From: Sulfurovum sp.
GTDB lineage: Bacteria > Campylobacterota > Campylobacteria > Campylobacterales > Sulfurovaceae
Direction: 5' to 3'
DNA length: 64,000 nt
NCBI GenBank assembly: GCA_027081115.1
Contig: JALWLD010000057.1
Span: 236,497 to 300,496, forward strand
Shown here: piece after piece, positions 8,009-17,382 of the stretch
Layout: the number at the start of each line of letters is the position of its first letter
Position numbering within the stretch: position 1 is the stretch's first letter
Program-made: the position numbers and the translations under genes
Notes under the pieces: generated by a model
The model's database searches: none
What the model was told of the DNA's origin: nothing
The model's input: the letters and a program-made list of their open reading frames with translations, nothing else

Positions 8009-9409
8009 TTAGAGACCTTGAGAATCAACAAACTTTGGGTTACTTCTCTGGCATCGCAGTAAGGCATTTTTGGCCTCTCTTTTACTACTGTATTTACCAA
8101 AGTGAAGTTTACCAAGTGTATTACATGGTGTTTCTGATCTTTTACATCCTTTGTAAATCGAGGTTTCCTGTGTCAGAATTTTGTTGTTATAGCATACATA
8201 CAGACCTTCTGTAGTGGTAGACTTTGGATTATTTTTAATACATCGTAAAAATGCGCTGTGGGCTTTTTCATCATTGGGGTATTTACCAAAGTGCTCTTTT
8301 TTGAGATTGTTACATGCCTTGTTTGATCTGATGCATCCTGTATAGAAAGATTTTCCATTGTTTGTTGAAAACTTTTTACTATAGCAAACATAAGGATAAT
8401 AATGTTTTGAACTATTTTTATAACCATAACTGTCTAGAGTGGAACCATTTCCTGTAGGAGGAGTAGAGTTAGTTGTGATACTCTGCCTTTGTGCCGTACG
8501 CTTCTTCTCATCTTCTTTTTTTTCTTGCATAAACTCCTTGAGAAGTTGTTTAAGCTCTGCATAATCAGCATTTTTATTATTCTCTTTATCGCTGTTATTG
8601 CTTGATTGTATTGGATCAGAGGTATTGGCTGTATCATCCAACTGAAAATAAAAGTTACCTATAACAGAAGAGCTTGTCCATGGGAGTTGTTTTTCATGAC
8701 TCTCGTTATAAACAGATATTCTTGTTTGTTTAAAGACTTCATTCAGGGTTAGTCCATTTTTTTTAATATTGTCAATAAGATGTTTGGTAAAGAGGCCATT
8801 TCTGCCATTAACACCATCACTTGCGGTTTCTCCTGGTGCTGTAGCAAAGGCTATGTACATTCCTTTTGCATTGTTTATCTGTGCAAGTCCTCCGCCTCCC
8901 AGTGCTCTAGAGCTGCTAAAAGGATCATTTCTACAGGCATCCAATACAATGATATTCAGTCTGTTATGACTGTCTTCCATCTTTTTTATCACCAAGTTTA
9001 CAGGGAGTGTTTCAAACTCTACTTCTGTTTTATCTGGAATATCTGCATTGACAGGTATAAGATAGTTCTGACCATTTACCTCTACCCCATGACCTGCATA
9101 GTAGAAAAATCCTACACCTCCATTTTTAAGTTTATGTGCAAATTTTCTTACAATTTTCTTCATACTTCTAAGATCACCATCTTTTAGGTAGAGTACATCA
9201 AAACCTTTCTCTTTAAGAATATTTTGTATATCTTCCGCATCATTGAGTGTATTCTTGAGTGGGCTGAAGTTGTTGTAATTGGCATTACCTATGACAAGTG
9301 CTACTTTATTTTCGTTGGCATGCTGTTTTCTATAGATAGCACGGTCATTTGATGCTTCAGTAAAGAGTGTAAAAAGGATGAAAAAGAAGAGGATTTTACT
9401 ATATTTCAT
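8009..9409 (-). CDS. Exported caspase-like protease (C14) with two C-terminal Cys-rich modules
   Basis: The 466-residue product has a signal peptide (MKYSKILFFFILFTLFTEAS), so the protease acts outside the cytoplasm. The caspase p20 domain covers about residues 34-250, opening with VALVIGNANY. It has catalytic His107 in YYAGHG and Cys159 in VLDACRNDP, and closes with the usual WTSSSVIGNFYF segment. A low-complexity linker rich in Asn, Glu, Lys and Gln (about 260-330) leads to two tandem modules of about 60 residues. Each holds four Cys and the shared core HFGKY, then a Leu-Arg-Cys pair (FLRC, LLRC), with one module beginning YVCYSKK and the other YVCYNNK. The modules probably form disulfides and may bind a ligand. 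Both catalytic residues are intact. Monocistronic, convergent with the M14-like gene. Confidence 0.85.
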   Translation of the reverse strand: MKYSKILFFFILFTLFTEASNDRAIYRKQHANENKVALVIGNANYNNFSPLKNTLNDAEDIQNILKEKGFDVLYLKDGDLRSMKKIVRKFAHKLKNGGVGFFYYAGHGVEVNGQNYLIPVNADIPDKTEVEFETLPVNLVIKKMEDSHNRLNIIVLDACRNDPFSSSRALGGGGLAQINNAKGMYIAFATAPGETASDGVNGRNGLFTKHLIDNIKKNGLTLNEVFKQTRISVYNESHEKQLPWTSSSVIGNFYFQLDDTANTSDPIQSSNNSDKENNKNADYAELKQLLKEFMQEKKEDEKKRTAQRQSITTNSTPPTGNGSTLDSYGYKNSSKHYYPYVCYSKKFSTNNGKSFYTGCIRSNKACNNLKKEHFGKYPNDEKAHSAFLRCIKNNPKSTTTEGLYVCYNNKILTQETSIYKGCKRSETPCNTLGKLHFGKYSSKREAKNALLRCQRSNPKFVDSQGL

Positions 9410-9450
9410 TGAGTATCTTTTTATTTTTATATTAGTATGATAATTATAAC

Positions 9451-9591
9451 CTATTTATCATAAAGTGGAACATTCCAGTATTTTTTCTTTTCAGTATCAT
9501 AGTAATATGGAATATTTTTTATGGTTTTTTCTAGCCCCTCTAGTAGTGTGATTTTAGGTTTAAAGTGCATTAGGTTTTCTACTTTAGTGAC
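9451..9591 (-). pseudogene. 3' fragment of an NAD-dependent sugar epimerase/dehydratase gene
   Basis: On the minus strand 46 codons end at TAG (9451-9453). They read like the C-terminus of nucleotide-sugar epimerases: FKPKITLLEGLEKTI corresponds to the usual (G)-x-x-P-x-x-x-L-x-x-G-L-x-x-T tail. A stop lies directly upstream (9592-9594) and no other part of the gene is present, so this is a relic, probably of a gene removed when the hydrolase block arrived or was rearranged. The assignment rests on a single short motif. Confidence 0.4.
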
Positions 9592-9614
9592 CTAATGAAG
9601 AGAGTATATAGTAC

Positions 9615-9637
9615 TCCCAAGTAAAAGTTACTTGGGA
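9615..9637. terminator. Stem-loop downstream of adk
   Basis: A perfect 10-bp inverted repeat (TCCCAAGTAA and TTACTTGGGA) with a 3-base loop lies 11 bases after the adk stop codon. There is no U-run on its 3' side, so it may be a weak terminator or an mRNA-stabilising hairpin for the aspS-adk transcript. Confidence 0.5.
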
Positions 9638-9647
9638 TGAGAAAAAA

Positions 9648-10241
9648 TTAGATTTTACTTAGTACAAATGCTTCCATTTCAGCAACTACCTCTTCAAGTG
9701 TTCTTTCACCATTGATGATAGTAAGAAGTCCTTTGTCTGTATAGAATCTTTGGATAGCTCCTAGAGGTTCTGTATAGATATTCATTCTGTCGTTAAATAC
9801 CTCTTCTGAGTCATCTGAACGCTCTTCACCTGGTGCAGCTTCTGCTCTACGTCCGAGGATTCTCTCTCTTGCACAGGCTTCAGTCACTCTTACTTCAATC
9901 ACTGATGCGAGTTCAATATTGTCTTCTTTGGAAACCAATTCATCAAAAGCAGTCATCTGCTCTTCACTTCTTGGGTAACCGTCAATGAGTACATTGTCAA
10001 CAGGTGCATTGTTAATGGCTGATACAATGGTGTTTACGATGATCTCCAATGGTACAAGTGCACCTCTTTTAATATAAGAGTCGATCTCTTTTCCTAATTC
10101 AGAGCCAGAAGCAACTTCTTCTCTTAACATATCTCCTGTAGAATAATGTACAATTTTGTCAGCATTATTTTCGGCAATGATACTTGCATCTGTTGTTTTT
10201 CCTGAGCCAGGTGCTCCGATGATTAAAAATAGTTTTTTCAT
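9648..10241 (-). CDS. adk: Adenylate kinase
   Basis: Catalyses ATP + AMP to 2 ADP in the cytoplasm and balances adenine nucleotides. The P-loop GAPGSGKTT lies at residues 9-17, followed by the AMP-binding STGDMLR and the conserved DGYPRS segment. The LID region is short (LGRRAEAAPGEERSDD), with no zinc-finger Cys, so this is a short-form enzyme of 197 residues. ATG follows a good AAAGGA site. It lies 19 bases downstream of aspS on the same strand and is likely co-transcribed with it, then closed by the stem-loop at 9615-9637. Nothing unusual. Confidence 0.97.
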   Translation of the reverse strand: MKKLFLIIGAPGSGKTTDASIIAENNADKIVHYSTGDMLREEVASGSELGKEIDSYIKRGALVPLEIIVNTIVSAINNAPVDNVLIDGYPRSEEQMTAFDELVSKEDNIELASVIEVRVTEACARERILGRRAEAAPGEERSDDSEEVFNDRMNIYTEPLGAIQRFYTDKGLLTIINGERTLEEVVAEMEAFVLSKI

Positions 10242-10260
10242 AGTGTTTTCCTTTATAGTA

Positions 10261-12018
10261 TTATGCTGTTGGTGCTTGTTGTCTGATTCTAAGACTCAAC
10301 TCTTTAAGTTGTTCGGCATCTACTTCGCTTGGTGCCTGTGTAAGAAGACATTGTGCTTTTTGTGTTTTAGGGAAAGCAATTACCTCACGAATGGAGCTTG
10401 CACCTGTCATCAACATGATCATCCTGTCAAGACCAAGGGCAAAGCCACCATGTGGTGGAGCACCATATTTGAGTGCTTCAAGTAAGAATCCAAATTTATC
10501 ATTGGCTTCTTCTTCATCTATACCAAGCAGTTTAAATATCTCTGCTTGCATATCTTCTTTGTGGATACGGATAGACCCTCCACCAAGCTCAGTACCGTTA
10601 AGAACGATGTCATATGCAATAGACTCGATCTCTTCAATGTCATCAAAGTCTAGTGATTTTGGTTGTGTGAATGGATGGTGCAATGCTTTGACTTTTCCCT
10701 CTTCCACTTCGAACATAGGGAAGTCCATAACCCATAAGAATTCAAATGTATCTTCAGGTATGATCTCCATGATCTCTGCAAGGTAGATACGGAAACGACC
10801 CATATAATCCCATACCAATTTTTTATCTCCGGCACCAAAGAATACGGCATCTCCGACTTCAAGTTCACATCTGTCGATGATTGCCTGAAGATCATCTTCA
10901 GTAAAGAACTTTGCCAATGGACCTTTAAGACCTTCCTCTTTCATCTGGAAGTAGCCAAGCCCTGATGCTCCAAATTTACGTACATACTCTTCAAAACCTT
11001 TCATCTGGCGTTTAGAGAAGATCTCATCACCTTTTGGTACTTTCAGTGCTTTAATACGGTTCTTTTTAGGTGTAGCTGCGATTTTAGAGAATATCTCATT
11101 ATCACATCTCTCAAAAATATCGATAACGTCTACCATCTTAAGATCATAACGCATATCTGGTTTGTCTGAACCGTAATTTTCCATGGCATCTGCGTAGGTC
11201 ATACGTTTGAATTTTGTTGGTACTGAGTCAAATCCACACTTGTGGAATACATCTGAGATAAGTTTTTCTGCAACAGTAATGACATCTTCCTGATCACAGA
11301 AAGACATTTCAACATCAATCTGTGTAAACTCCGGCTGTCTGTCTGCTCTAAGGTCTTCATCTCTAAAACATTTTGCAATTTGGAAGTAACGGTCAAAACC
11401 ACCTACCATAAGCAACTGTTTAAAAAGCTGTGGTGACTGTGGCAGTGCATAGAACTCTCCACCATGTACACGACTTGGTACAAGGTAGTCTCTGGCACCT
11501 TCTGGTGTAGACTTGGTGATGATTGGTGTCTCTACTTCAAGAAAGTCAAGTTCATCAAGAGCATTTCTTGTAGCAATGGTTGCTTTTGAACGTAATTTGA
11601 AGATATCATAAGACTTTTGTGTTCTTAGCTCAAGGTAACGGTGCTTGAGTTTGATCTCTTCATTTACTTTCTCATCATTGAGTTCAAAAGGCATAGGCTT
11701 TGAACGGTTTTCAATAACAAGCTCATCTACAACGATCTCAATTTTACCAGTTTTGAGTTTTGGATTTTCAAGTCCTTCTCCTCTGGCACGTACTTTACCA
11801 GTGGCAATGAGTACAAATTGGTCTCTTACCTCTTCAGCCCTTTTGTGTGCGGCGGCATTGTCTGCAGGATCACAAACAAGTTGTACTACCTGGTCTTTGT
11901 CTCTAAGGTCGATAAATATCAATCCACCATGGTCTCTACGGCTTGATACCCAACCGGCTACGGTCACTTCCTGCCCAATATGTTCTTCATTTACGTTTGC
12001 ACAATAGTGTGTTCTCAC
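10261..12018 (-). CDS. aspS: Aspartyl-tRNA synthetase, probably non-discriminating (Asp/Asn)
   Basis: A class II synthetase that charges tRNA-Asp with aspartate. The 585 residues match the bacterial AspRS layout: N-terminal OB anticodon-binding domain ([19 protein letters not shown]), catalytic domain with motif 2 ([14 protein letters not shown]), an inserted GAD domain and motif 3 ([15 protein letters not shown]). In Campylobacterota this enzyme typically also mischarges tRNA-Asn, with GatCAB completing Asn-tRNA; that is family knowledge, not visible here. ATG at 12018. It heads the aspS-adk pair, diverging from nadK across 185 bases that should carry promoters for both. Confidence 0.97.
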   Translation of the reverse strand: MRTHYCANVNEEHIGQEVTVAGWVSSRRDHGGLIFIDLRDKDQVVQLVCDPADNAAAHKRAEEVRDQFVLIATGKVRARGEGLENPKLKTGKIEIVVDELVIENRSKPMPFELNDEKVNEEIKLKHRYLELRTQKSYDIFKLRSKATIATRNALDELDFLEVETPIITKSTPEGARDYLVPSRVHGGEFYALPQSPQLFKQLLMVGGFDRYFQIAKCFRDEDLRADRQPEFTQIDVEMSFCDQEDVITVAEKLISDVFHKCGFDSVPTKFKRMTYADAMENYGSDKPDMRYDLKMVDVIDIFERCDNEIFSKIAATPKKNRIKALKVPKGDEIFSKRQMKGFEEYVRKFGASGLGYFQMKEEGLKGPLAKFFTEDDLQAIIDRCELEVGDAVFFGAGDKKLVWDYMGRFRIYLAEIMEIIPEDTFEFLWVMDFPMFEVEEGKVKALHHPFTQPKSLDFDDIEEIESIAYDIVLNGTELGGGSIRIHKEDMQAEIFKLLGIDEEEANDKFGFLLEALKYGAPPHGGFALGLDRMIMLMTGASSIREVIAFPKTQKAQCLLTQAPSEVDAEQLKELSLRIRQQAPTA

Positions 12019-12203
12019 GAGCGATCCTCATAATTAATTAGTTCGCGATTATAGCTAAAAGTTGTTTATATATTCGTTTCTATAGAAAAGACTGTGCATA
12101 AAGTATGCATTGGTATTTTAAAAAGATGACAATGTGACATATTTTTGGCGCATACAAACTTATTTATGATAATCTAATACTAATATTTAAGTGTAGGACA
12201 ATT

Positions 12204-13076
12204 ATGAGTAATCAAAAATTAGCACAGATCAAAACGGCCGGCTTTATACTCAAGCCTAATGACCCTGAGATTAAAACACTTTATGAGCGTATCAAAGCTG
12301 AGTTTGAAGCCAGAGGAATTACGGTACTTCTAGCAGAACGTTCAGCCAGTATGATAGAGACAGAGGGGATACCTTTCGAATCTATGTGTGAACAGTCTGA
12401 TTTCCTGGTCTCCTTGGGAGGAGACGGAACCTTACTCTCCTTGGTACGAAGATCATATGGTTATCACAAGCCTGTGATGGGGATAAATGCAGGAAACCTT
12501 GGGTTTTTGGCTGATATTACCATTGATGATGTCGATAACTTTTTAGAACAGCTTTTTGCAGGTGTATACCGTATAGATGATCGTATGATGATCGAAGGAT
12601 GCATTAGAACAAAAGAGGGAGACGAAAAACAGTTTTTTGCTTTTAATGATGTTGTCATTACCAGACCGGCCATCTCTAAAATGGCGAAGATCAATGCTTC
12701 AATTGACGGAGAACAGTTCAATACCTATAGGGGGGATGGTCTTATTATCTCGACACCGACAGGCTCAACAGCATATAATCTGGCAGTAGGAGGACCGATG
12801 GTCTTTCCTTTGACTCAGGCATTTATTTTGACACCTATCTCAGCACACTCCTTGACGCAACGACCTCTAGTATTACCTGCTGACTTCACAATTGAGCTAA
12901 ATTCTCCTGATGAAAAAGTAATTGCAGTCATTGACGGACAAGACAATTATAAGATGCATGAAGGGGATATACTTATTGTAAAAGGAGCCTTGGAAGGTGC
13001 AAAGCTTTTACATAGAAAAGAGCGTAACTACTTCTCTGTGTTGAGAGAAAAACTCAAATGGGGTGATGAGAGTTGA
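12204..13076 (+). CDS. nadK: NAD kinase
   Basis: Phosphorylates NAD to NADP using ATP. The family signatures are all present: GGDGTLL (residues 72-78), the NAGNLGFLAD segment (95-104) and the TPTGSTAYNLAVGGP nucleotide-binding loop. Length 290 is normal. A ribosome site (AGGA) precedes the ATG. A possible -10 (TATGATAAT) lies at 12165-12173. The stop overlaps the TTG start of recN by four bases, so the two are translationally coupled, a nadK-recN arrangement common in bacteria. Confidence 0.95.
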   Translation: MSNQKLAQIKTAGFILKPNDPEIKTLYERIKAEFEARGITVLLAERSASMIETEGIPFESMCEQSDFLVSLGGDGTLLSLVRRSYGYHKPVMGINAGNLGFLADITIDDVDNFLEQLFAGVYRIDDRMMIEGCIRTKEGDEKQFFAFNDVVITRPAISKMAKINASIDGEQFNTYRGDGLIISTPTGSTAYNLAVGGPMVFPLTQAFILTPISAHSLTQRPLVLPADFTIELNSPDEKVIAVIDGQDNYKMHEGDILIVKGALEGAKLLHRKERNYFSVLREKLKWGDES

Positions 13077-14602
13077 TCGAGAGACTTTATTTTCGTGACC
13101 TGGTTACCTTTACAGAGGTTGAACTTGAATTTGACCAGGGTCTGGTTGTCTTTTCTGGACCAAGTGGAGCAGGTAAATCGGTACTAATGTCGGCCATACT
13201 TTCAGCTTTCGGATACACTACAAAAGGTGCAGCTACCTTATGTGAAGTAAATTTGCATAAACCTTCAAATCTACAGAGTGATGCTTTTGAACTTGAGGAT
13301 GATTTAACCATTAAAACGTTAAAAAAAGAGAAACTGCGTTATTTGATAGATGGACAGAATATCTCAAAAAAAGTTTTGAGTGAGATGTTCTCCTCCTATG
13401 TTAAATATCTTTCTGTACGTGATAGAAGTGGTTTTGAATCGGAAATACTTATCTCGTTAATAGACAATGCATTAAAAGAGAAAGACAAAGTTTATAAAAA
13501 ATCACTCAAAGAGTATAAAAAACGTTACATGAACTACAAATCTAAAGTAGAACAACTCAATAAGATAAAAGAAGATGAAGCCAAGCTTGCAGAACTTATT
13601 GAATTTACTACTTATGAGATAGAAAAGATTAACACTATTAACCCTCAAACAGGAGAAGAAGCATCATTGATCCAGGTAAAGCAGCAACTCTCCCGTATTG
13701 ATAAAATTAAAGATGCTCTCAATACAGCAAACAGTATATTTACAGTAGAAAGTGCTGTAGAAGAGGTATATAGATTATTAGATAAAGATGCTTCCCTGTT
13801 TTCTGAAATGATGAATCAGCTACGTGCTGATTTTGAAGAGACCGAAACACTGGCAGAAGAACTCGAAGAGACAGATGTAGAAGAGGTGCTTGACAGACTC
13901 TCTGAACTGACTGCTTTAAAAAACCGTTATGGTTCTATCGAAGAGGCATTGTCCTACAGAGATGCCAAAGTCAAAGAGTTGGCCGGATACCAAAATATTG
14001 AGCAGGACAAAAGTATGCTGGAAGCTTTTCTACAGATAGAATATACCGAACTCAGCATTATTGCATCAAGACTTTCAGGATCACGTAAAAAAGAGGCAAA
14101 GGTTTTAGAAACAGTATTAGAAACTTATCTGGAAACATTGAAGTTACCACCTCTACGATTTTTGTTTAACCCCACCGGTTTGGGAGAATTAGGTATGGAT
14201 AGTCTGGATGTGATGTTGGGTGAGTCAAAGACTGATACACTCAGTGGAGGGGAGTTTAACCGCGTGCGTTTGGCATTGATGGCAGCTACGATTCCAAAAG
14301 AGTCCGATTCTAAAGGTATATTGATTTTAGATGAAATTGATGCAAATGTATCGGGAGATGAATCTATAGCTATTGCAGAGATGATCTCTAAACTCTCCAA
14401 TGCTTATCAGATATTTGCTATTTCACATCAGCCTCATTTGTCTGCAAAAGCACAACAGCATATTGTAGTGACGAAAGAGGGTTCTTTTAGTCAGGCAACA
14501 GTACTTAGCGATGAAGGAAGGGTACTGGAGTTGGCACGAATTATCGCAGGGGAAAATCCAACTCAACAGGCATTGGAATTTGCTAAGAAGTTGAGGGCCT
14601 AA
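13073..14602 (+). CDS. recN: DNA repair ATPase RecN (short form)
   Basis: SMC-like ATPase that acts at double-strand breaks in recombination repair. Walker A GPSGAGKS lies near residue 30, two coiled-coil arms occupy about 125-340, the ABC signature TLSGGEFNRVRLAL is near 387 and Walker B ILILDEIDANVSG follows, with the H-loop in FAISHQPHL. At 509 residues it is shorter than the usual 550, the difference being in the coiled coil, as seen in Campylobacterota. The start is TTG in a 4-base overlap with nadK. Convergent with the Hpt gene, with seven bases between stops. Confidence 0.93.
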   Translation: MIERLYFRDLVTFTEVELEFDQGLVVFSGPSGAGKSVLMSAILSAFGYTTKGAATLCEVNLHKPSNLQSDAFELEDDLTIKTLKKEKLRYLIDGQNISKKVLSEMFSSYVKYLSVRDRSGFESEILISLIDNALKEKDKVYKKSLKEYKKRYMNYKSKVEQLNKIKEDEAKLAELIEFTTYEIEKINTINPQTGEEASLIQVKQQLSRIDKIKDALNTANSIFTVESAVEEVYRLLDKDASLFSEMMNQLRADFEETETLAEELEETDVEEVLDRLSELTALKNRYGSIEEALSYRDAKVKELAGYQNIEQDKSMLEAFLQIEYTELSIIASRLSGSRKKEAKVLETVLETYLETLKLPPLRFLFNPTGLGELGMDSLDVMLGESKTDTLSGGEFNRVRLALMAATIPKESDSKGILILDEIDANVSGDESIAIAEMISKLSNAYQIFAISHQPHLSAKAQQHIVVTKEGSFSQATVLSDEGRVLELARIIAGENPTQQALEFAKKLRA

Positions 14603-14609
14603 ATGGAAC

Positions 14610-15290
14610 TTAGTGAGTAAATTGTATTTTTAGTGCTTCATAGTAGTGTTCTAAGTGATCAAGGTATGTCTGAGCTATCTCTACATTGTCACCACTCTTT
14701 AAGTAGGTGTTAAAGTCAACCAAAAGGTCTGAGATTCCTCCTGTTCCTATGGTGGTAGATGAGCCTTTAATACTATGTGTCAAACGCTCCATCGCATGAA
14801 AATCTTTTTTCTCCAAAGCCTCTTTTATGAGAGGTGTCTGTGTTTCTATCTGTGGAATAAGCTCTTGAACAAAAGCATCTGCCTCTTCAATGGAGAGACC
14901 CATTTTAACTAGTCTGTCATAGTTGAACTTTGGGTATTTACATTCAGGAAGTACTACGTTTGGTACCTCCTTTTGAATAACTTTTTCTTTAGGAGCCTCT
15001 TCTGGTTCAAGAAGAGAGATCTTCTCTTCTTGAACACTCTCCTTTTTCTTCTGGGCACTAATTTTCTCTTTTGCACCCGGTGTTTTCTCTTTTAGTTTGG
15101 CAGCTTTCTCTTTTTTTTCTATATGAGGTTTTTGAATTTTTTCTTTGGGGTTGTAGGGAGGTTTCGTTTTTTGACGTTCTGACTGTCGTTTCTTTCGCTC
15201 TTTCTGATATAATTTTTCGTTTCTGTATTCTACATAGATAATAACAGCGATGATAAGCACAAAGACTGTAACAACAATTAATGCAAACAT
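14610..15290 (-). CDS. Membrane-anchored Hpt (histidine phosphotransfer) protein
   Basis: The ATG at 15290 is chosen because GGGGAG lies five bases upstream; a longer frame starts five codons earlier inside that site. One N-terminal transmembrane helix (FALIVVTVFVLIIAVIIYV) is followed by a very Lys/Glu-rich linker to about residue 110. A C-terminal Hpt four-helix domain carries the phospho-acceptor His near residue 172 in LTHSIKGSS. Hpt proteins relay phosphate between hybrid histidine kinases and response regulators. No kinase or regulator gene is adjacent, so its partners are elsewhere. The highly charged linker and membrane anchor are unusual for an Hpt domain. Convergent with recN. Confidence 0.75.
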   Translation of the reverse strand: MFALIVVTVFVLIIAVIIYVEYRNEKLYQKERKKRQSERQKTKPPYNPKEKIQKPHIEKKEKAAKLKEKTPGAKEKISAQKKKESVQEEKISLLEPEEAPKEKVIQKEVPNVVLPECKYPKFNYDRLVKMGLSIEEADAFVQELIPQIETQTPLIKEALEKKDFHAMERLTHSIKGSSTTIGTGGISDLLVDFNTYLKSGDNVEIAQTYLDHLEHYYEALKIQFTH

Positions 15291-15376
15291 ATAAACTCCC
15301 CACATTGTATTTGTAGACTATATCTTATTTAATATTAGAATTACCTATGGAGGCCTATATAAACAATTAATTTTGA

Positions 15377-15382
15377 TATAAT
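15377..15382 (+). promoter_or_regulatory. Likely -10 element (TATAAT) for tatD-mltD
   Basis: A perfect TATAAT lies 30 bases before the tatD ATG in the divergent gap between the Hpt gene and tatD. No convincing -35 is seen, as is common for sigma-70 promoters of Campylobacterota. Confidence 0.5.
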
Positions 15383-15412
15383 TTCTGTATAAATATAGAG
15401 TTAGGTACACGA

Positions 15413-16183
15413 ATGATTATAGATACACATTGCCATTTGGATGATGATCGTTATAAAGAAGATCTTGATATTGTGATAGAAAATGCAAAAATGAAGGGTG
15501 TTGAGAAGTTTATTATTCCTGGTGCAGATCCCAAGAGTTTAGAACGGGCTGTTGAAATTTCTGAGCAGTATGATGATGTCTTTTTTGCAGTAGGTGTACA
15601 CCCGTATGATGTACAACATTATGACCGGAGTTATTTGGAAAAGTTTGTGACACATTCTAAATGTGTTGCTATTGGAGAGTGTGGTTTGGATTATTTCAGG
15701 CTTCCCGAGTCAGAATCTGAAATAGAGGCTGAAAAAAAGTTACAACGAGAGGTCTTTATAGACCAAATATTATGGGCAAAGACTGTAAAGAAACCGCTTA
15801 TTGTTCATATACGGGAGTCAAGTGCAGACTGCTTGGCACTGTTGGATGAATATGCAGGAGAAGAGGGAGGTGTACTGCATTGTTACAATGCAGACGAGTC
15901 GCTTTTAAAACTGGCGAATAAAAATTTTTATTATGGGATAGGTGGAGTTTTAACTTTTAAAAATGCAAAAAAACTCATTCATGTATACCCGAAGATACCC
16001 AAAGAGAAACTGCTTATTGAAACAGATGCTCCCTACCTTACTCCACACCCACATAGAGGTGAGAGAAATGAACCCTCTTTTAGCACATTTGTAGCAGACA
16101 AAATGTGCGAACTCAGTGCTGTTTCAAGAGTAGAGATAGAAACACTTACTACAATGAATGCTGCAAAGCTTTTTAGAATCTAA
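15413..16183 (+). CDS. tatD: TatD-family metal-dependent deoxyribonuclease
   Basis: TatD proteins are TIM-barrel metallo-hydrolases with 3'-5' exonuclease activity, linked to DNA repair and fragmentation. Metal ligands and signatures are present in order: DTHCHLDD at the start, GVHPYD, GECGLDYFR, VHIRES, LHCYN and ETDAPYL near the end. The length of 256 residues is normal. The next gene starts about ten bases after its stop and is likely co-transcribed. Confidence 0.93.
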   Translation: MIIDTHCHLDDDRYKEDLDIVIENAKMKGVEKFIIPGADPKSLERAVEISEQYDDVFFAVGVHPYDVQHYDRSYLEKFVTHSKCVAIGECGLDYFRLPESESEIEAEKKLQREVFIDQILWAKTVKKPLIVHIRESSADCLALLDEYAGEEGGVLHCYNADESLLKLANKNFYYGIGGVLTFKNAKKLIHVYPKIPKEKLLIETDAPYLTPHPHRGERNEPSFSTFVADKMCELSAVSRVEIETLTTMNAAKLFRI

Positions 16184-16193
16184 AGAGTATGGT

Positions 16194-17264
16194 ATGAGAT
16201 TACGTCACTTACTTGTGCCGTTTATTTTTATTCCGGTATTGCTTTTCTCCATCTCACTCAATGAAAAATATCCCTTTTATTCGTATGTGTTTTCAGAATT
16301 TGGTATAGATGAGTCATATATCTATGATGAAAATTTTGAAAAATTTGTCTATGAAAATGAAAAGAAAATAGAAAAGTTCTATAAGGGTGCAACACAAAGA
16401 GGAGAGATAGTCCTTCCTTTGGTTAAAAAACATCTGATCGATAATGATCTTTCAGATCTCTTGGCGTACATTTCTATGATAGAGTCTGGTTTTACCTCAG
16501 ACATAGTTTCACCTAAAAAAGCAGTAGGACTCTGGCAGTTCATGCCTGCCACCGCAAAACACTATAAACTAGAAGTGTGTAACGGTTTTGATGAACGTTG
16601 TGACCCTGATTCATCTACCAAAGCAGCTATGGTGTATTTGCGTAAACTGCACAAACAGTTTGGTAAGTGGTACCTAGCAGTTATGGCATATAACTGTGGG
16701 GAAGGACGATTGTCAAAAGCCATAAAAAAAGCAGGCAGTAAAGAGTTAAATATACTGATAAACCCTTATGATAAATATCTCCCTCGTGAGACCAGAGAGT
16801 ATATACAAAAAATACTGCTTATAGCGATGATAGGAGAGGGTGAGATACTTGATTTTCAAAGCAGTACAGAGTGGGTAGAGGTAGAAGGTGGGACAAAACT
16901 CTCCACCATTGCTAAAATGCTAGATATGAAAATATCGGCCCTGCAGAGACTAAACAGGCAGTTTAAAAAAGGTGTAGTCCCTAAAAATAAAAAACAGTAC
17001 AAATTAGTTATTCCTGAAGAGAAGATGGTACTTTTCTATATGAAGTATGCGTTTCCAGAGGAAAAAAAAACAATAGTGAAGCCTTACTTTATTTCACACT
17101 ATGTGATCTTAGGTGATACCTTAGAACATTTAGCCGATGAATACAATAGTAGTGTTGATGAACTCATCATGGTAAATCAACTTGAAGATGATACTTTGAC
17201 TCTTGATAAGTTTTTACTCATACCTGTGACAAAGAAGGCATTTGAGACCTACTTAAATGAATAA
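16194..17264 (+). CDS. mltD: Membrane-bound lytic murein transglycosylase with LysM (MltD-like)
   Basis: Cleaves peptidoglycan glycan strands in the periplasm. The ATG at 16194 gives a good signal peptide (MRLRHLLVPFIFIPVLLFS); an upstream in-frame ATG inside tatD would add an unlikely leader. The SLT domain shows catalytic Glu in MIESGF, then KAVGLWQFMPATA and MAYNCGEGRL. The C-terminal part contains weak LysM repeats (GTKLSTIAKMLDMKISALQRLN and, clearer, ILGDTLEHLADEYNS then LIMVNQL) that bind peptidoglycan. Length 356. Likely co-transcribed with tatD. The rlpA gene 1.5 kb downstream adds a second glycan-strand enzyme. Confidence 0.88.
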   Translation: MRLRHLLVPFIFIPVLLFSISLNEKYPFYSYVFSEFGIDESYIYDENFEKFVYENEKKIEKFYKGATQRGEIVLPLVKKHLIDNDLSDLLAYISMIESGFTSDIVSPKKAVGLWQFMPATAKHYKLEVCNGFDERCDPDSSTKAAMVYLRKLHKQFGKWYLAVMAYNCGEGRLSKAIKKAGSKELNILINPYDKYLPRETREYIQKILLIAMIGEGEILDFQSSTEWVEVEGGTKLSTIAKMLDMKISALQRLNRQFKKGVVPKNKKQYKLVIPEEKMVLFYMKYAFPEEKKTIVKPYFISHYVILGDTLEHLADEYNSSVDELIMVNQLEDDTLTLDKFLLIPVTKKAFETYLNE

Positions 17265-17382
17265 GAAGAGAGAATATATTTGACTTAATAGCACTACACT
17301 GGAATAATCTAAACATTCATACTTACTTCACATTTCTATTTTATACTACATAGTAATTAAAAGATATTTAAAAGGATTACTT

